Below, in pieces: positions 16,316 through 25,897 of a stretch of 64,000 nucleotides of DNA. Within the stretch, counting starts at the first letter, position 1; the number at the start of each line of letters is the position of its first letter. Below the pieces are notes generated by a model, which searched no databases, had not been told where the DNA came from, and worked only from the letters and a program-made list of their open reading frames with translations. This stretch comes from Bacteroidales bacterium (lineage in GTDB: Bacteria; Bacteroidota; Bacteroidia; Bacteroidales; UBA10428), in the NCBI GenBank assembly GCA_016934055.1, contig JAFGTR010000005.1:20448-84447 (forward strand). The letters are read 5' to 3'. The translations under genes were made by a program, and so were the position numbers.

Positions 16316-19129
16316 ATGGATGATTACTCATACATTGGAAATAGCGAGATCAATTCAATCGAACAACTGTATCAACAGTATCAACAAAACCCTGATTCTC
16401 TTGACAAAAGCTGGCAACATTTTTTCAAAGGATTTGAATTTGCCCGCCTTAACTACGACGAGCATGCTGTTCACAGCAGAAATCTCGACAAGGAATTCAA
16501 AGTATTAAATTACATTGATGCTTTTCGAAAAAGGGGTCATCTTTTTACGTTGACCAATCCGGTCCGTGCCAGAAGAAAATATGCACCCACTCTTGATCCT
16601 GGAAATTTCGGCCTCTCAGACGATGATCTGAACATCATCTTTCATGCCGGCACTGAAATAGGAATCGGTGATGCAACATTGTACCGGATACGTGAACATC
16701 TGATGGAAACCTATTGTGCGTCGATTGGTAGTGAATACATGCACATCAGGGCACCGGAGAAGATACAATGGCTGAAACACCGCCTTGAATCTGCCAGAAA
16801 CAAAACCATATTTTCACCGGAAGAGAAAAAAGATCTTTATACTCATCTGATAAAAGCTGTTGGCTTCGAGAACTTTCTCCACAGAAAGTTTACGGGACAA
16901 AAACGATTTTCACTGGAAGGCACCGAAACACTGATCCCTGCATTGTATCATCTCATAGAAAAAGGCTCCGAACTGGGTGTTGAGTCTTTCTTTCTGGGCA
17001 TGGCACACCGTGGAAGGCTCAATGTGCTGGCTAATGTAGCAGGCAAACCATATGAACAAATCTTTCAGGAGTTCACAGCAGAAGGATTTGAAAAAGGCAT
17101 TGCACTCGGAGATGTAAAATACCATCTTGGCTACTGCAATCAAATTGTTTTGCGAAATGGTATGAAAGTCAGTGTAAATATAGCCCCGAATCCGTCGCAC
17201 CTTGAAGCAGTATCGCCTGTTATCCAAGGTCTTGCACGTGCCACCATTGATCATAGCTTCATGGGTGATTTTACAAGGGCAGTGCCTGTTCTTATCCATG
17301 GAGATGCAGCACTTGCCAGACAGGGTGTGGTATACGAGGTGTTGCAGATGTCTGAATTAAACGGCTATAAAACCGGAGGCACCATTCATATTGTGATCAA
17401 CAACCAGGTAGGTTTTACCACACATTATCTCGATGCCCGGTCAAGCACATATTGCACTGATGTTGGCAAGGTTATCAAAGCCCCTGTATTCCATGTCAAT
17501 GGCGATGATGTTGAAGCCCTGGTACACGCAGTAAGGATGGCTGTAGATTACCGCCAGACATTCTTTTCAGATGTCTTCATTGACGTACTGTCTTACCGGA
17601 AATATGGTCATAACGAAGGGGATGAGCCGCGTTATACGCAACCGACTTTATATAAGGCTATAGCCCGGCACCCTAATCCGCGGGATATTTACATGAAACA
17701 AATTGTCAGTCAGGGTACCTTAACATATGATGAAGCGATACACCAACAAAAAAGTTTTGACAGCTTCCTGGAAGAAAAGTTTGAAGTTTCGAAGACCCTT
17801 GGCAAACTCAGCATACAAAGGTTTCTTTCTGAAATATGGAAGCCTTACAGGCATGCTGACCGGCAGGATTTTAACAAGCACTTCAGGAATAACATTACAA
17901 TTGAGCTGATACAATTCATTGGCAAAAAAATCAATGAACTGCCTGAGGACAGAAGATTCATCGATAAAACCCTTAAACTTGTTGAAAACAGGCGTTTAAT
18001 GCTTAAAGAAGGTAAAGCCGACTGGGCATTGGCAGAATTGCTGGCATACGGATCACTTGTTTACGAAGGACATCCTGTCAGGATCAGTGGTCAGGATGTG
18101 GTGAGGGGCACCTTTGCCCATCGTCATGCCTCACATGTTATTGAAGATACCGATGAGACTTATACGCCCCTGAAATATATAAATGAAAAACAGGCTCCGT
18201 TCCATATATATAATTCACCACTCAATGAATACGGGGTGTTGGGTTTTGAATACGGTTACGCATTAGGGGTTCCGCAAGGGCTGACAGTCTGGGAAGCCCA
18301 GTATGGCGATTTTTCAAACGTGGCCCAGGTTATCCTTGATCAGTATATCAGTTCGGCAGAAGAGAAATGGGGCATCATGAACGGCCTCGTTCTTTTCCTT
18401 CCCCATGGTTATGAAGGCCAGGGACCTGAGCACAGCAGCGCACGGATTGAAAGGTTCCTCATCCTGGCTGCACGCAACAACATGCAGATAGTCAATCCCA
18501 CGACACCGTCCAACCTGTTTCATGTGTTGCGGCAAAGTGTGCTCAGAAACTTCAGGGTACCCCTGGTGGTATTTACACCAAAAAGCCTGTTGAGAAATCC
18601 TGAATGTATTTCGTCCCTTGAAGAACTGGCGGAAGATCACTTCAGGGAGGTGATTGACGATTATGACGTTGATATAAATGAAGTGCGACGTCTTGTGCTT
18701 TGTTCAGGAAAAATATATTATGAATTATCGGACAGGAAAAAAAAATTCAAAGCCCGCGACATTGCGTTGGTCAGGATTGAGCAATTGCATCCGTTCCCAA
18801 AAAGTCAGGTAGACGCCATCATGAATAAATATAAAAATGTGCTTGTCACTTTATGGGTGCAGGAAGAACCTGCGAATATGGGGCCATGGAGGCATATACT
18901 GCATGAATTTAAAGGCTATGATATCCTTCCTGTCTGCCGTCAACCCAGTGGAAGTCCAGCAAGCGGCCTGCTGAAGATACATCAGATCAGCCAGGAAGAG
19001 ATTATTGAAAAAGTCTTTAAGAAATGTGTCTGTGAGCTTAAAAGACCTTATTGTGGCCTTCAATGTCGCAGCGGCAGCCAGCGTCAGGAAGTCCTGAACC
19101 AATACAGGTATTTCGGAGAGCAAGGATAA
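16316..19129 (+). CDS. sucA: 2-oxoglutarate dehydrogenase E1 component
   Basis: 937 aa; MAHRGRLNVLANV, HGDAALARQGVVYEVLQMSELNGYKTGGTIHIVINNQVGFTT, LFLPHGYEGQGPEHSSARIERFL. Confidence 0.96.
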   Translation: MDDYSYIGNSEINSIEQLYQQYQQNPDSLDKSWQHFFKGFEFARLNYDEHAVHSRNLDKEFKVLNYIDAFRKRGHLFTLTNPVRARRKYAPTLDPGNFGLSDDDLNIIFHAGTEIGIGDATLYRIREHLMETYCASIGSEYMHIRAPEKIQWLKHRLESARNKTIFSPEEKKDLYTHLIKAVGFENFLHRKFTGQKRFSLEGTETLIPALYHLIEKGSELGVESFFLGMAHRGRLNVLANVAGKPYEQIFQEFTAEGFEKGIALGDVKYHLGYCNQIVLRNGMKVSVNIAPNPSHLEAVSPVIQGLARATIDHSFMGDFTRAVPVLIHGDAALARQGVVYEVLQMSELNGYKTGGTIHIVINNQVGFTTHYLDARSSTYCTDVGKVIKAPVFHVNGDDVEALVHAVRMAVDYRQTFFSDVFIDVLSYRKYGHNEGDEPRYTQPTLYKAIARHPNPRDIYMKQIVSQGTLTYDEAIHQQKSFDSFLEEKFEVSKTLGKLSIQRFLSEIWKPYRHADRQDFNKHFRNNITIELIQFIGKKINELPEDRRFIDKTLKLVENRRLMLKEGKADWALAELLAYGSLVYEGHPVRISGQDVVRGTFAHRHASHVIEDTDETYTPLKYINEKQAPFHIYNSPLNEYGVLGFEYGYALGVPQGLTVWEAQYGDFSNVAQVILDQYISSAEEKWGIMNGLVLFLPHGYEGQGPEHSSARIERFLILAARNNMQIVNPTTPSNLFHVLRQSVLRNFRVPLVVFTPKSLLRNPECISSLEELAEDHFREVIDDYDVDINEVRRLVLCSGKIYYELSDRKKKFKARDIALVRIEQLHPFPKSQVDAIMNKYKNVLVTLWVQEEPANMGPWRHILHEFKGYDILPVCRQPSGSPASGLLKIHQISQEEIIEKVFKKCVCELKRPYCGLQCRSGSQRQEVLNQYRYFGEQG

Positions 19130-19143
19130 AGAAGGTTTGAAGA

Positions 19144-19199
19144 CCTGCTTGCCATCAGGCAGGTTTGAGGGTTTGAAGACCTGCCTGCCGTCAGGCAGG
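19144..19199. repeat. Two tandem 20-bp palindromes (cctgcttgccatcaggcagg, cctgcctgccgtcaggcagg)
   Basis: 19144-19163 and 19180-19199, each flanked by gaaga and tttga. Confidence 0.9.
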
Positions 19200-19336
19200 T
19201 TTGAGCATGTTGGATTTATAAAATGATTGTAGAGAAAAGACAGAACTTCCAGCATCCGACGGACCTGAAAGAGTCGATTCAGGATTAAAAATTCGAATAG
19301 TTGTTTTGAAAATATAAAAACGACAGAATACCAACC

Positions 19337-20620
19337 ATGATACTTGAAATCAAGATACCCAGTCCCGGAGAGTCAGTCACCGAAGTTGCCATAGGAAGCT
19401 GGCTGGTTGAAGACGGCGACATTGTTGAAAAAGACCAGGACGTTGCCGAGATTGAGTCCGATAAGGCAACCCTGCCGCTTATTGCCCCGGCATCAGGCAA
19501 AATCAAACTTATGTTCAAACCCGGTGAAAATATTCGGGTGGGCGATGTAGCATGTACTATTGATACTGATTTTGCCAAAGTAAACAGAGAGAACATTAAT
19601 AAAAAGTCTATCGATATACAGACCTCACAAAAAGCAGATGATCCTTCCTCCCTGAAACAAGGTAACAGGATCAGCCTTCCGTTTGATTCAAATAAAAAAA
19701 TGAATGAGCCACAGGAAGACATTCAGTCACATATTAAAATCACGCCTCTTGCGCGACGTAAAATGACAGAGAATAACCTGAATGTTGATGATATCATAAA
19801 AGGACTGCGCAGAATCACCACAAATGAAATAGACCGGGTAATAAAAAGTAATCACAACCTGAAATCTGAAGGCGGACAAACAGGATATGGAAAAAGAAAT
19901 GTAAACCGCCAACCCATGTCGCCTTTACGACGAAAACTGTCAAAAAGACTTGTAGCGGTTAAGAATGAAACTGCCATGCTAACCACGTTCAATGAAGTTG
20001 ACATGAGTGCCATGCTCGAAATACGCAGAAGATACCAACAGTCGTTTCAGGAAAGACACGGGATAAAACTCGGGCTCATGTCATTCTTCGCCAGGGCCTC
20101 AGCACAAGCCCTGTTGCAGTTTCCATTGATAAATTCAGCACTTGAGGAGGATGAAATCATCACCCCTTCCTTTGTTGATCTGGGTATTGCTGTTCAGACT
20201 GAAAAAGGATTGATGGTACCGGTTATTCGGAACGCCGAATCTATGTCAATTCCGGAGTTGGAAAAGCACATCGCTGAGCTGGCCCGGAAGGCAAGGAGCA
20301 AACAGATCACAATAGAAGAAATGACGGGGGGCACTTTTACGATTACCAACGGAGGCGTTTTTGGCTCAATGCTGTCAACACCTATTTTAAATCCTCCGCA
20401 ATCGGCTATACTCGGCATGCATAACATCGTTGAAAGACCGGTTGCCATCCGTGGACAAGTGGAAATACGACCGGTTATGTATGTTGCCCTGTCATATGAC
20501 CACAGAATCATAGACGGCTCAAGTTCAGTGCAGTTCCTCGTGAGAATCAAGGAATTGATTGAAACGCCACTCAAAATGCTGTCACTGAATGACCCGGAGA
20601 AAGATTTGCTGCAACTGTGA
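19337..20620 (+). CDS. sucB: Dihydrolipoamide succinyltransferase (2-oxoglutarate dehydrogenase E2)
   Basis: 427 aa; lipoyl domain [11 protein letters not shown], subunit-binding domain [18 protein letters not shown], catalytic [16 protein letters not shown]. Confidence 0.93.
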   Translation: MILEIKIPSPGESVTEVAIGSWLVEDGDIVEKDQDVAEIESDKATLPLIAPASGKIKLMFKPGENIRVGDVACTIDTDFAKVNRENINKKSIDIQTSQKADDPSSLKQGNRISLPFDSNKKMNEPQEDIQSHIKITPLARRKMTENNLNVDDIIKGLRRITTNEIDRVIKSNHNLKSEGGQTGYGKRNVNRQPMSPLRRKLSKRLVAVKNETAMLTTFNEVDMSAMLEIRRRYQQSFQERHGIKLGLMSFFARASAQALLQFPLINSALEEDEIITPSFVDLGIAVQTEKGLMVPVIRNAESMSIPELEKHIAELARKARSKQITIEEMTGGTFTITNGGVFGSMLSTPILNPPQSAILGMHNIVERPVAIRGQVEIRPVMYVALSYDHRIIDGSSSVQFLVRIKELIETPLKMLSLNDPEKDLLQL

Positions 20621-20810
20621 ACATAACCGACCGACTGAAATATTATATAATTCAATTTTCCGGTTATAAATTTTTCATACAATTAAGAACCAAGAATTTT
20701 GATCTTCCTTCTTTGATCTTCCTTCTTTGATCTTCCTTCTTTATAAACTATGGATAAGCTAAGCAGGATAGTCCCCTGACGCTTCTGCCGATATGCATCA
20801 TAAAATCAAC

Positions 20811-20818
20811 TATATTTG
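20811..20818 (+). promoter_or_regulatory. Possible Bacteroidota -7 element TATATTTG
   Basis: Matches TAnnTTTG; 62 bp upstream of the 20880 ATG; no clear -33 element. Confidence 0.35.
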
Positions 20819-20879
20819 TCATATCTGCATTTAAAGAGAATCTGTTCATTGAATAGTGTTAACATTATAAAACCATCTT

Positions 20880-21656
20880 ATGAAACAGGTATCCATCCTT
20901 GACGCCAATCCTGAAACAATATCCTTATATGGAGTATGTGGCTATAAAAACAGCAAAACACCCGGATTTAATGAGAAAATAGGCTGGCTTAAAGAAAGGT
21001 ATAAAGAAGGTCTGAAGACAAAAATCATTTATTCCGAAGAACATGGATCCCAGGGTATGATAGAATATCTGCCCGGAGAACACTGTTGGAGGCCTGTTGA
21101 AGCGACAGGTTATATGTTTATTCATTGTCTTTTCGTAGGCTTCAAAAAGGAATATAAAGGCAGGGGATTTGCCACGCAATTGGTTGAAGCTTGTGAAAAG
21201 GATGCCCGGGACCAAAAAAAATACGGCGTCGCTGTTGTTACCCGCAAGGGCCCTTTTATGGTGGATAACATGCTATTCATAAAAAGAGGATATGAGGTGG
21301 CTGATAGAGCCGGTTCTGATTTCGAATTGCTTGTAAAAAAGTTCAATGATAAGGCACCAATGCCAAAATTCAGAAATAATCAACATTTATTATCAGATAA
21401 ATATGCCGATGGATTAATACTGATAAGGGCTGATCAATGTCCGTATACAGTTAAGAATATCAATGAGATCCGGGAAGCTGCCGCGAAGGAATTCGGTCTG
21501 AAACCCAGGATTATTACCTGGCAAAGTGCTGCAGAAGCACAAGGCAGTCCGGTGATATTCGGAACATTCGGACTATTATACAATGGCAGAGTCATTGCTG
21601 AACATCCGATAAGCAAAACAAGATTTGTCAATATTATGAAAACGCTTATAGGATGA
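20880..21656 (+). CDS. GNAT family N-acetyltransferase with C-terminal YoaP-like domain
   Basis: 258 aa; FVGFKKEYKGRGFATQLVEACEKDAR (acetyl-CoA site), C-terminal YADGLILIRADQCPYTVKNINEI. Confidence 0.75.
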   Translation: MKQVSILDANPETISLYGVCGYKNSKTPGFNEKIGWLKERYKEGLKTKIIYSEEHGSQGMIEYLPGEHCWRPVEATGYMFIHCLFVGFKKEYKGRGFATQLVEACEKDARDQKKYGVAVVTRKGPFMVDNMLFIKRGYEVADRAGSDFELLVKKFNDKAPMPKFRNNQHLLSDKYADGLILIRADQCPYTVKNINEIREAAAKEFGLKPRIITWQSAAEAQGSPVIFGTFGLLYNGRVIAEHPISKTRFVNIMKTLIG

Positions 21657-21685
21657 TATAATTTTAATGCAAACAGTTACAGATT

Positions 21686-23377
21686 ATGAATCGTTCAATT
21701 ATTGGTCTCTTCATTTACCTGTTGTTCTTCCAGAATGTATTATGCCAGGACCGGATCACAGGTGCTTTATTCTCAACCCGTTCTGAGGTGATTGCACAGA
21801 ATGGCATGGCAGCCACAAGCCATCCGCTGGCCACGCAGGTCGCAGTTGATATTCTGAAAAGTGGTGGCTCAGCTGTTGACGCAGCCATCGCAGCTAATGC
21901 CATGCTGGGTCTGGTTGAACCGACCGGTTGTGGTATCGGTGGAGATCTTTTTGCCATTGTATGGGATTCAAAAACCAGGAGGCTATACGGGCTGAATGCA
22001 TCCGGTCGCTCTCCGCAATCACTCTCACTTCAATATTTTACTGATCACAATATATCCAGGATACCTTCTCACGGACCTCTTTCAGTGTCTGTTCCGGGTT
22101 GTGTCGACGGCTGGTTTGAGTTGCATAAAAAATTCGGCAAAAAGTCCATGCATGAGTTGTTGGAACCTGCCATCCGGTATTGCAGGGAAGGATTCCCCGT
22201 TACTGAGCTTATAGCTTATTATATGGCCAGAAATGCAAGGATTTTAAAAGACTATCCCGGCTTTACAGATACATACATGCCAGGCGGGCAACCGCCCCAA
22301 AAAGGAGAAATATTCCGGAATCCTGCTCTGGCTGCCACACTTGAGATCATTGCATCAGCAGGTCGTGATGCCTTCTATAAAGGGCAAATAGCCAAGATCA
22401 TTGCTGAAACGGTTGAAAGTCAGGGTGGATTCTTAAGCCTGGAAGATTTATCAAATCATGTATCAGAGTGGGTAGAACCATTATCTGTCAACTACCGCGG
22501 GTATGATATCTGGGAATTGCCACCGAACGGACAGGGCGTTGCCGTCCTGCAAATGCTGAACATACTTGAAGGATATGACCTGGCATCACCCGGATACAAC
22601 AATGCCGATTATTTGCATTTGTTTGTTGAGGCAAAAAAGCTGGTATTCGAAGACCGGGCACAATATTATGCTGACCCGGATTTCTCATCTATACCGTTAA
22701 ACCGTCTTTTAAGCAAAGAATATGCAGCAGAACGCAGACAGCTGATTGATCGGGACAGAGCCGGAACTGCACATGATGCAGGGATCAATATACCACCAAG
22801 TACCATTTACCTCACGACTGCGGATCATGAAGGGAATATGGTATCGCTGATACAGAGTAATTACAGGGGTATGGGTTCTGGTGTAATGCCAAAAGGGCTG
22901 GGTTTTGTTCTCCAGGATCGTGGAGAACTCTTTTCTATAAAATCAGGTCATGCCAATATCTATGCTCCCGGGAAAAGACCTTTTCATACTATCATACCCG
23001 GATTTATAACCAAAGACGGTAGTCCATGGGTAAGCTTCGGGGTAATGGGCGGTGACATGCAGCCGCAGGGCCATGTGCAGATTATTGTCAATCTTATTGA
23101 TTTCGGCATGAATCTGCAGGAAGCAGGTGATGCTGCACGGGTAAGGCATGAAGGAAGTTCGGAACCTACAGGTGAAAAAAAGCAAGGCTCCGGCACCGTG
23201 CTTGCAGAATCGGGCATACCATATGAAACCGTCAGGGATCTCCTCCGAAGAGGCCACAGGGTGAGTTATAACCTCGACGGCTTTGGCGGATATCAGGCCA
23301 TTATGTGGGATGAGAAGAATAAGGTTTATTATGGCGCTTCCGAGTCACGAAAAGACGGTCAGGCATCCGGGTACTGA
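21686..23377 (+). CDS. ggt: Gamma-glutamyltransferase, exported
   Basis: 563 aa; signal peptide; GGSAVDAAIAANAMLGLVEPTGCGIGGDLFAIVW; YLTTADHEGNMVSLIQSNY. Confidence 0.92.
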   Translation: MNRSIIGLFIYLLFFQNVLCQDRITGALFSTRSEVIAQNGMAATSHPLATQVAVDILKSGGSAVDAAIAANAMLGLVEPTGCGIGGDLFAIVWDSKTRRLYGLNASGRSPQSLSLQYFTDHNISRIPSHGPLSVSVPGCVDGWFELHKKFGKKSMHELLEPAIRYCREGFPVTELIAYYMARNARILKDYPGFTDTYMPGGQPPQKGEIFRNPALAATLEIIASAGRDAFYKGQIAKIIAETVESQGGFLSLEDLSNHVSEWVEPLSVNYRGYDIWELPPNGQGVAVLQMLNILEGYDLASPGYNNADYLHLFVEAKKLVFEDRAQYYADPDFSSIPLNRLLSKEYAAERRQLIDRDRAGTAHDAGINIPPSTIYLTTADHEGNMVSLIQSNYRGMGSGVMPKGLGFVLQDRGELFSIKSGHANIYAPGKRPFHTIIPGFITKDGSPWVSFGVMGGDMQPQGHVQIIVNLIDFGMNLQEAGDAARVRHEGSSEPTGEKKQGSGTVLAESGIPYETVRDLLRRGHRVSYNLDGFGGYQAIMWDEKNKVYYGASESRKDGQASGY

Positions 23378-23402
23378 TGTCTGAACTATTATAATATAAC
23401 TG

Positions 23403-24113
23403 CTAACCGTAAATTTCAGCAAATGCTCTTACAGGGAATGAACCCAGCCCTTTTATCTTAGGCGGGACGCAATAGAAGCGAAACCCCTCTGCCGGCAGCA
23501 AGGATAAATTGCACAAATGTTCGATGATGGGAATTCCTGCCATCAGCAGTGTGGATTGAACAGGCCTTATGCGAACGCGTGTGTCATCGATATTAAAGGT
23601 ATCGATCCCTACAAGCCTGGCTTTTTTCCCGGCCAGCATTTTTGCGGCCGCTTCCGTAAGAAACGGATGTCCCTGTCGGTATTGTTCGGTCTGCCAATAG
23701 ATATCCCATCCTGTATAAATAAGTACAGCCTTCCCTTCAATATTCAGATCCTCAAAGAAACTTTCATCGATAGCGATGGTACTATTTACCGGAGCTTCTA
23801 CCAGAATACCATCGAGACCGGTGAGGGTCCCAAGCGCCATTTCAGAAAGGTCCGCTCCCTCGGGGTAACGATGAAATGGTACGTCAATGGAAGTTCCTGT
23901 ATTTGAGGCTATTTCTATAATGCCGATATGAAATTCAGTGCCCTCTTCATAGTTCTTTTTAGATTCTTCACGTGAAAGGAAATCCCTTATAACGGGGGCC
24001 GGAATACCCTGATAAGTGTTCATGCCATGGGCAATGGTGTGACTGAGATCGATAATCTTTGCCTTGTTCATACAATTGAGATTTGACATATTATGGCTAT
24101 TAGGTTGATACAT
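23403..24113 (-). CDS. Cyclase/kynurenine formamidase-like family protein
   Basis: 236 aa; IDLSHTIAHGMNTYQG.. and NTGTSIDVPFHRYPEGADLSEM (variant of HxGTHxDxPxH). Confidence 0.8.
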   Translation of the reverse strand: MYQPNSHNMSNLNCMNKAKIIDLSHTIAHGMNTYQGIPAPVIRDFLSREESKKNYEEGTEFHIGIIEIASNTGTSIDVPFHRYPEGADLSEMALGTLTGLDGILVEAPVNSTIAIDESFFEDLNIEGKAVLIYTGWDIYWQTEQYRQGHPFLTEAAAKMLAGKKARLVGIDTFNIDDTRVRIRPVQSTLLMAGIPIIEHLCNLSLLPAEGFRFYCVPPKIKGLGSFPVRAFAEIYG

Positions 24114-24135
24114 TGATTATTTGGTGATTTGGTGA

Positions 24136-24165
24136 CCTGCCTGCGCTGCCGCTACGGCAGGCAGG
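24136..24165. repeat. 30-bp GC palindrome cctgcctgcgctgccgctacggcaggcagg
   Basis: Near-identical to 14585-14614. Confidence 0.9.
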
Positions 24166-24253
24166 TTTGCTGATTTGTTATTATGTGAATTTTTTAATTT
24201 GTTAATCTGCTAATCTGTTAATCTGTCAACATGTTGAAGCTGTTGTGATTGAT

Positions 24254-24381
24254 ATGGTTGTTATGATTGTTATGATTGTTATGATTGTTATGATTGTTAT
24301 GATTGTTATGATTGTTATGATTGTTATGGTTGTTATGATTGTTATGGTTGTTATGATTGTTATGATTGTTATGATTGTTAT
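24254..24381. repeat. 9-bp tandem repeat (TTATGATTG), about 14 copies
   Basis: Directly visible microsatellite with a few TTATGGTTG variants. Confidence 0.95.
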
Positions 24382-24472
24382 ATTCTTGATCTTTGATCTT
24401 TGATCTTTGATCTTTAATCTTTCTTCTTGGTTCTTGGTTCATATAAAATGACAATCCCCACCACTGTTATAC

Positions 24473-25240
24473 TTACAATCTCCGTTGAGAATCATCCATA
24501 AACCGCTTCATCCGGGCGAAATGAGAACCTTCCCAGTAAATTCTTTTACAGCCTGAACACTGATAAAACACAGAATAGAACTTACGGGTGAGGGGCTGAA
24601 GCTGATCAATAATTTTTTCCTTTTCAACGGGCACAATTTTTTCATTGCATTCGGTGCATCGTGTAAACGGATGGATGAAATTCTCAAGCTGAAGCCTGCT
24701 GATCACCTCGTTGAACTGCTGCTTTGGAGAAACAGATCTGACAAACATACCGCGGCTTACTTTTCCGTTCTTCAGTATGCCTTTATCACGGGTGAGGATA
24801 ATACGCTTCTGGCTGAGGGCAACCTGAATAATTTCGGTATCATCATAATGCTTGTCATACAGACAGTCAAATCCGGCCATTCGCAAATACCGTGCAAGCT
24901 TCCCAAGGTGAACATCAAGAATAAATTTTGGTTCCCGCAAAACCCGTTCCCTTAACAATTGAACAGATGAAATGTCAAAGCTCTCGTAAACGGGATAAAC
25001 TGATATGGTATCATCTTCCATGATACGGTAATTAAAATCCACCGGGTTACCATTTACGGTTATCAGGTCAACTTCTGTATGCGGCACGCCCATTGATTCA
25101 ATGGCATCCTTGACAGTTGTCACGCCATTAAAAGCATATGTAAAGCTATGCCTTCGGTATTGCTTTTTCAGAAAATCATTCAATTCCTCATAAAATCGAA
25201 ATGTGGCATTTATGGCCATTGCACCTGAGATTTTGGGCAA
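24473..25240 (-). CDS. Mut7-C RNase domain protein with N-terminal ubiquitin-like domain
   Basis: 255 aa; FILDVHLGKLARYLRMAGFDCLYDKHYDD, ILTRDKGIL, CTECNEKIVPVEK..CSGCKRIYWEGSHF zinc ribbon. Confidence 0.88.
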   Translation of the reverse strand: MPKISGAMAINATFRFYEELNDFLKKQYRRHSFTYAFNGVTTVKDAIESMGVPHTEVDLITVNGNPVDFNYRIMEDDTISVYPVYESFDISSVQLLRERVLREPKFILDVHLGKLARYLRMAGFDCLYDKHYDDTEIIQVALSQKRIILTRDKGILKNGKVSRGMFVRSVSPKQQFNEVISRLQLENFIHPFTRCTECNEKIVPVEKEKIIDQLQPLTRKFYSVFYQCSGCKRIYWEGSHFARMKRFMDDSQRRL

Positions 25241-25330
25241 AAATAAAAATTATTATACTTTTATGAAACAAGAATTTATTACGCAGGTTTTTAATGTTTT
25301 AACTGATTCGATCTGTGTTTCACATGTTTA

Positions 25331-25552
25331 GCACCGTAGGTGCTAACTGTTTGTAGCAACAACATGTTAAAGTGCAAGTAAGCCCCGTAGGGGCGACCTT
25401 TTTATTCAGAAAACAATAATCAGCAGCACCTTGATGCACATAAGCCTTATCTGGATGGCTTTTACACTTAACAGGCCGCCCCTACGGGGCCGTCAGGAAA
25501 AACAGATCAAACATATATTCTTTTGCTACAAACAGGTTGCCCCGCTGGGGCA
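25331..25552. repeat. Nested inverted pairs of short palindromic elements (REPIN-like), outer elements with CTGTTTGTAG tail
   Basis: gcaccgtaggtgctaactgtttgtag (25331-25356, forward), gccccgtaggggc (25382-25394), gcccctacggggc (25478-25490), ctacaaacaggttgccccgctggggca (25526-25552, reverse). Confidence 0.85.
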
Positions 25553-25897
25553 ATTAAAACTATTCCCGGCCTTGCCAATATAACCCCGAAAATTTTATCT
25601 GTTATTCTTCCTGGGGCAACAATCTCCATTATTGAGGGACTAATTAGCAATTGCAAGCTTGAGACTAATCTGAAAAGTATCATGGGAGATTTTCAGCCAA
25701 CATCTGTTTTTTTAGAACAGGCTCATACTTTAAGTGAAAAGATTTGATTACAAGAATTTTTAAAAATGATTTTTCGTTTGATAATTTACCTGACCTGTTA
25801 TGTTTATAATGTATGAACGGGATAATGATATTTGTTATTCTGAAAATAGTGTATTTTGTTTACTTTTAATGATAATTATAACTTATAAAACCAACAT

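Larger units (their letters stand above)
24119..24441. repeat. Composite intergenic repeat module copy II
   Basis: TTTGGTGA tract, palindrome 24136-24165, gtgaattttttaat..ctgctaatctgt block, TTATGATTG array, TTGATCT array, TTGGTTCTTGGTTC. Confidence 0.85.

Noticed and set aside
18851-19255. 134-aa minus-strand ORF with NLPDGRQVFKPS-type repeats
   Set aside because: It is antisense to sucA and translates the intergenic palindromes
21686-23377. GGT as an unusual inactive form
   Set aside because: The TTAD..GN.VS region and GGSAVDAAIAANA motif look compatible with an ordinary family member
24254-24381. Possible CRISPR array
   Set aside because: The period is 9 bp with no spacers; it is a plain tandem repeat, and no cas genes were seen
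24218-24454. 78-aa minus-strand ORF rich in NHNNHN
   Set aside because: It is a translation of the TTATGATTG microsatellite; repeat DNA rather than a supported protein
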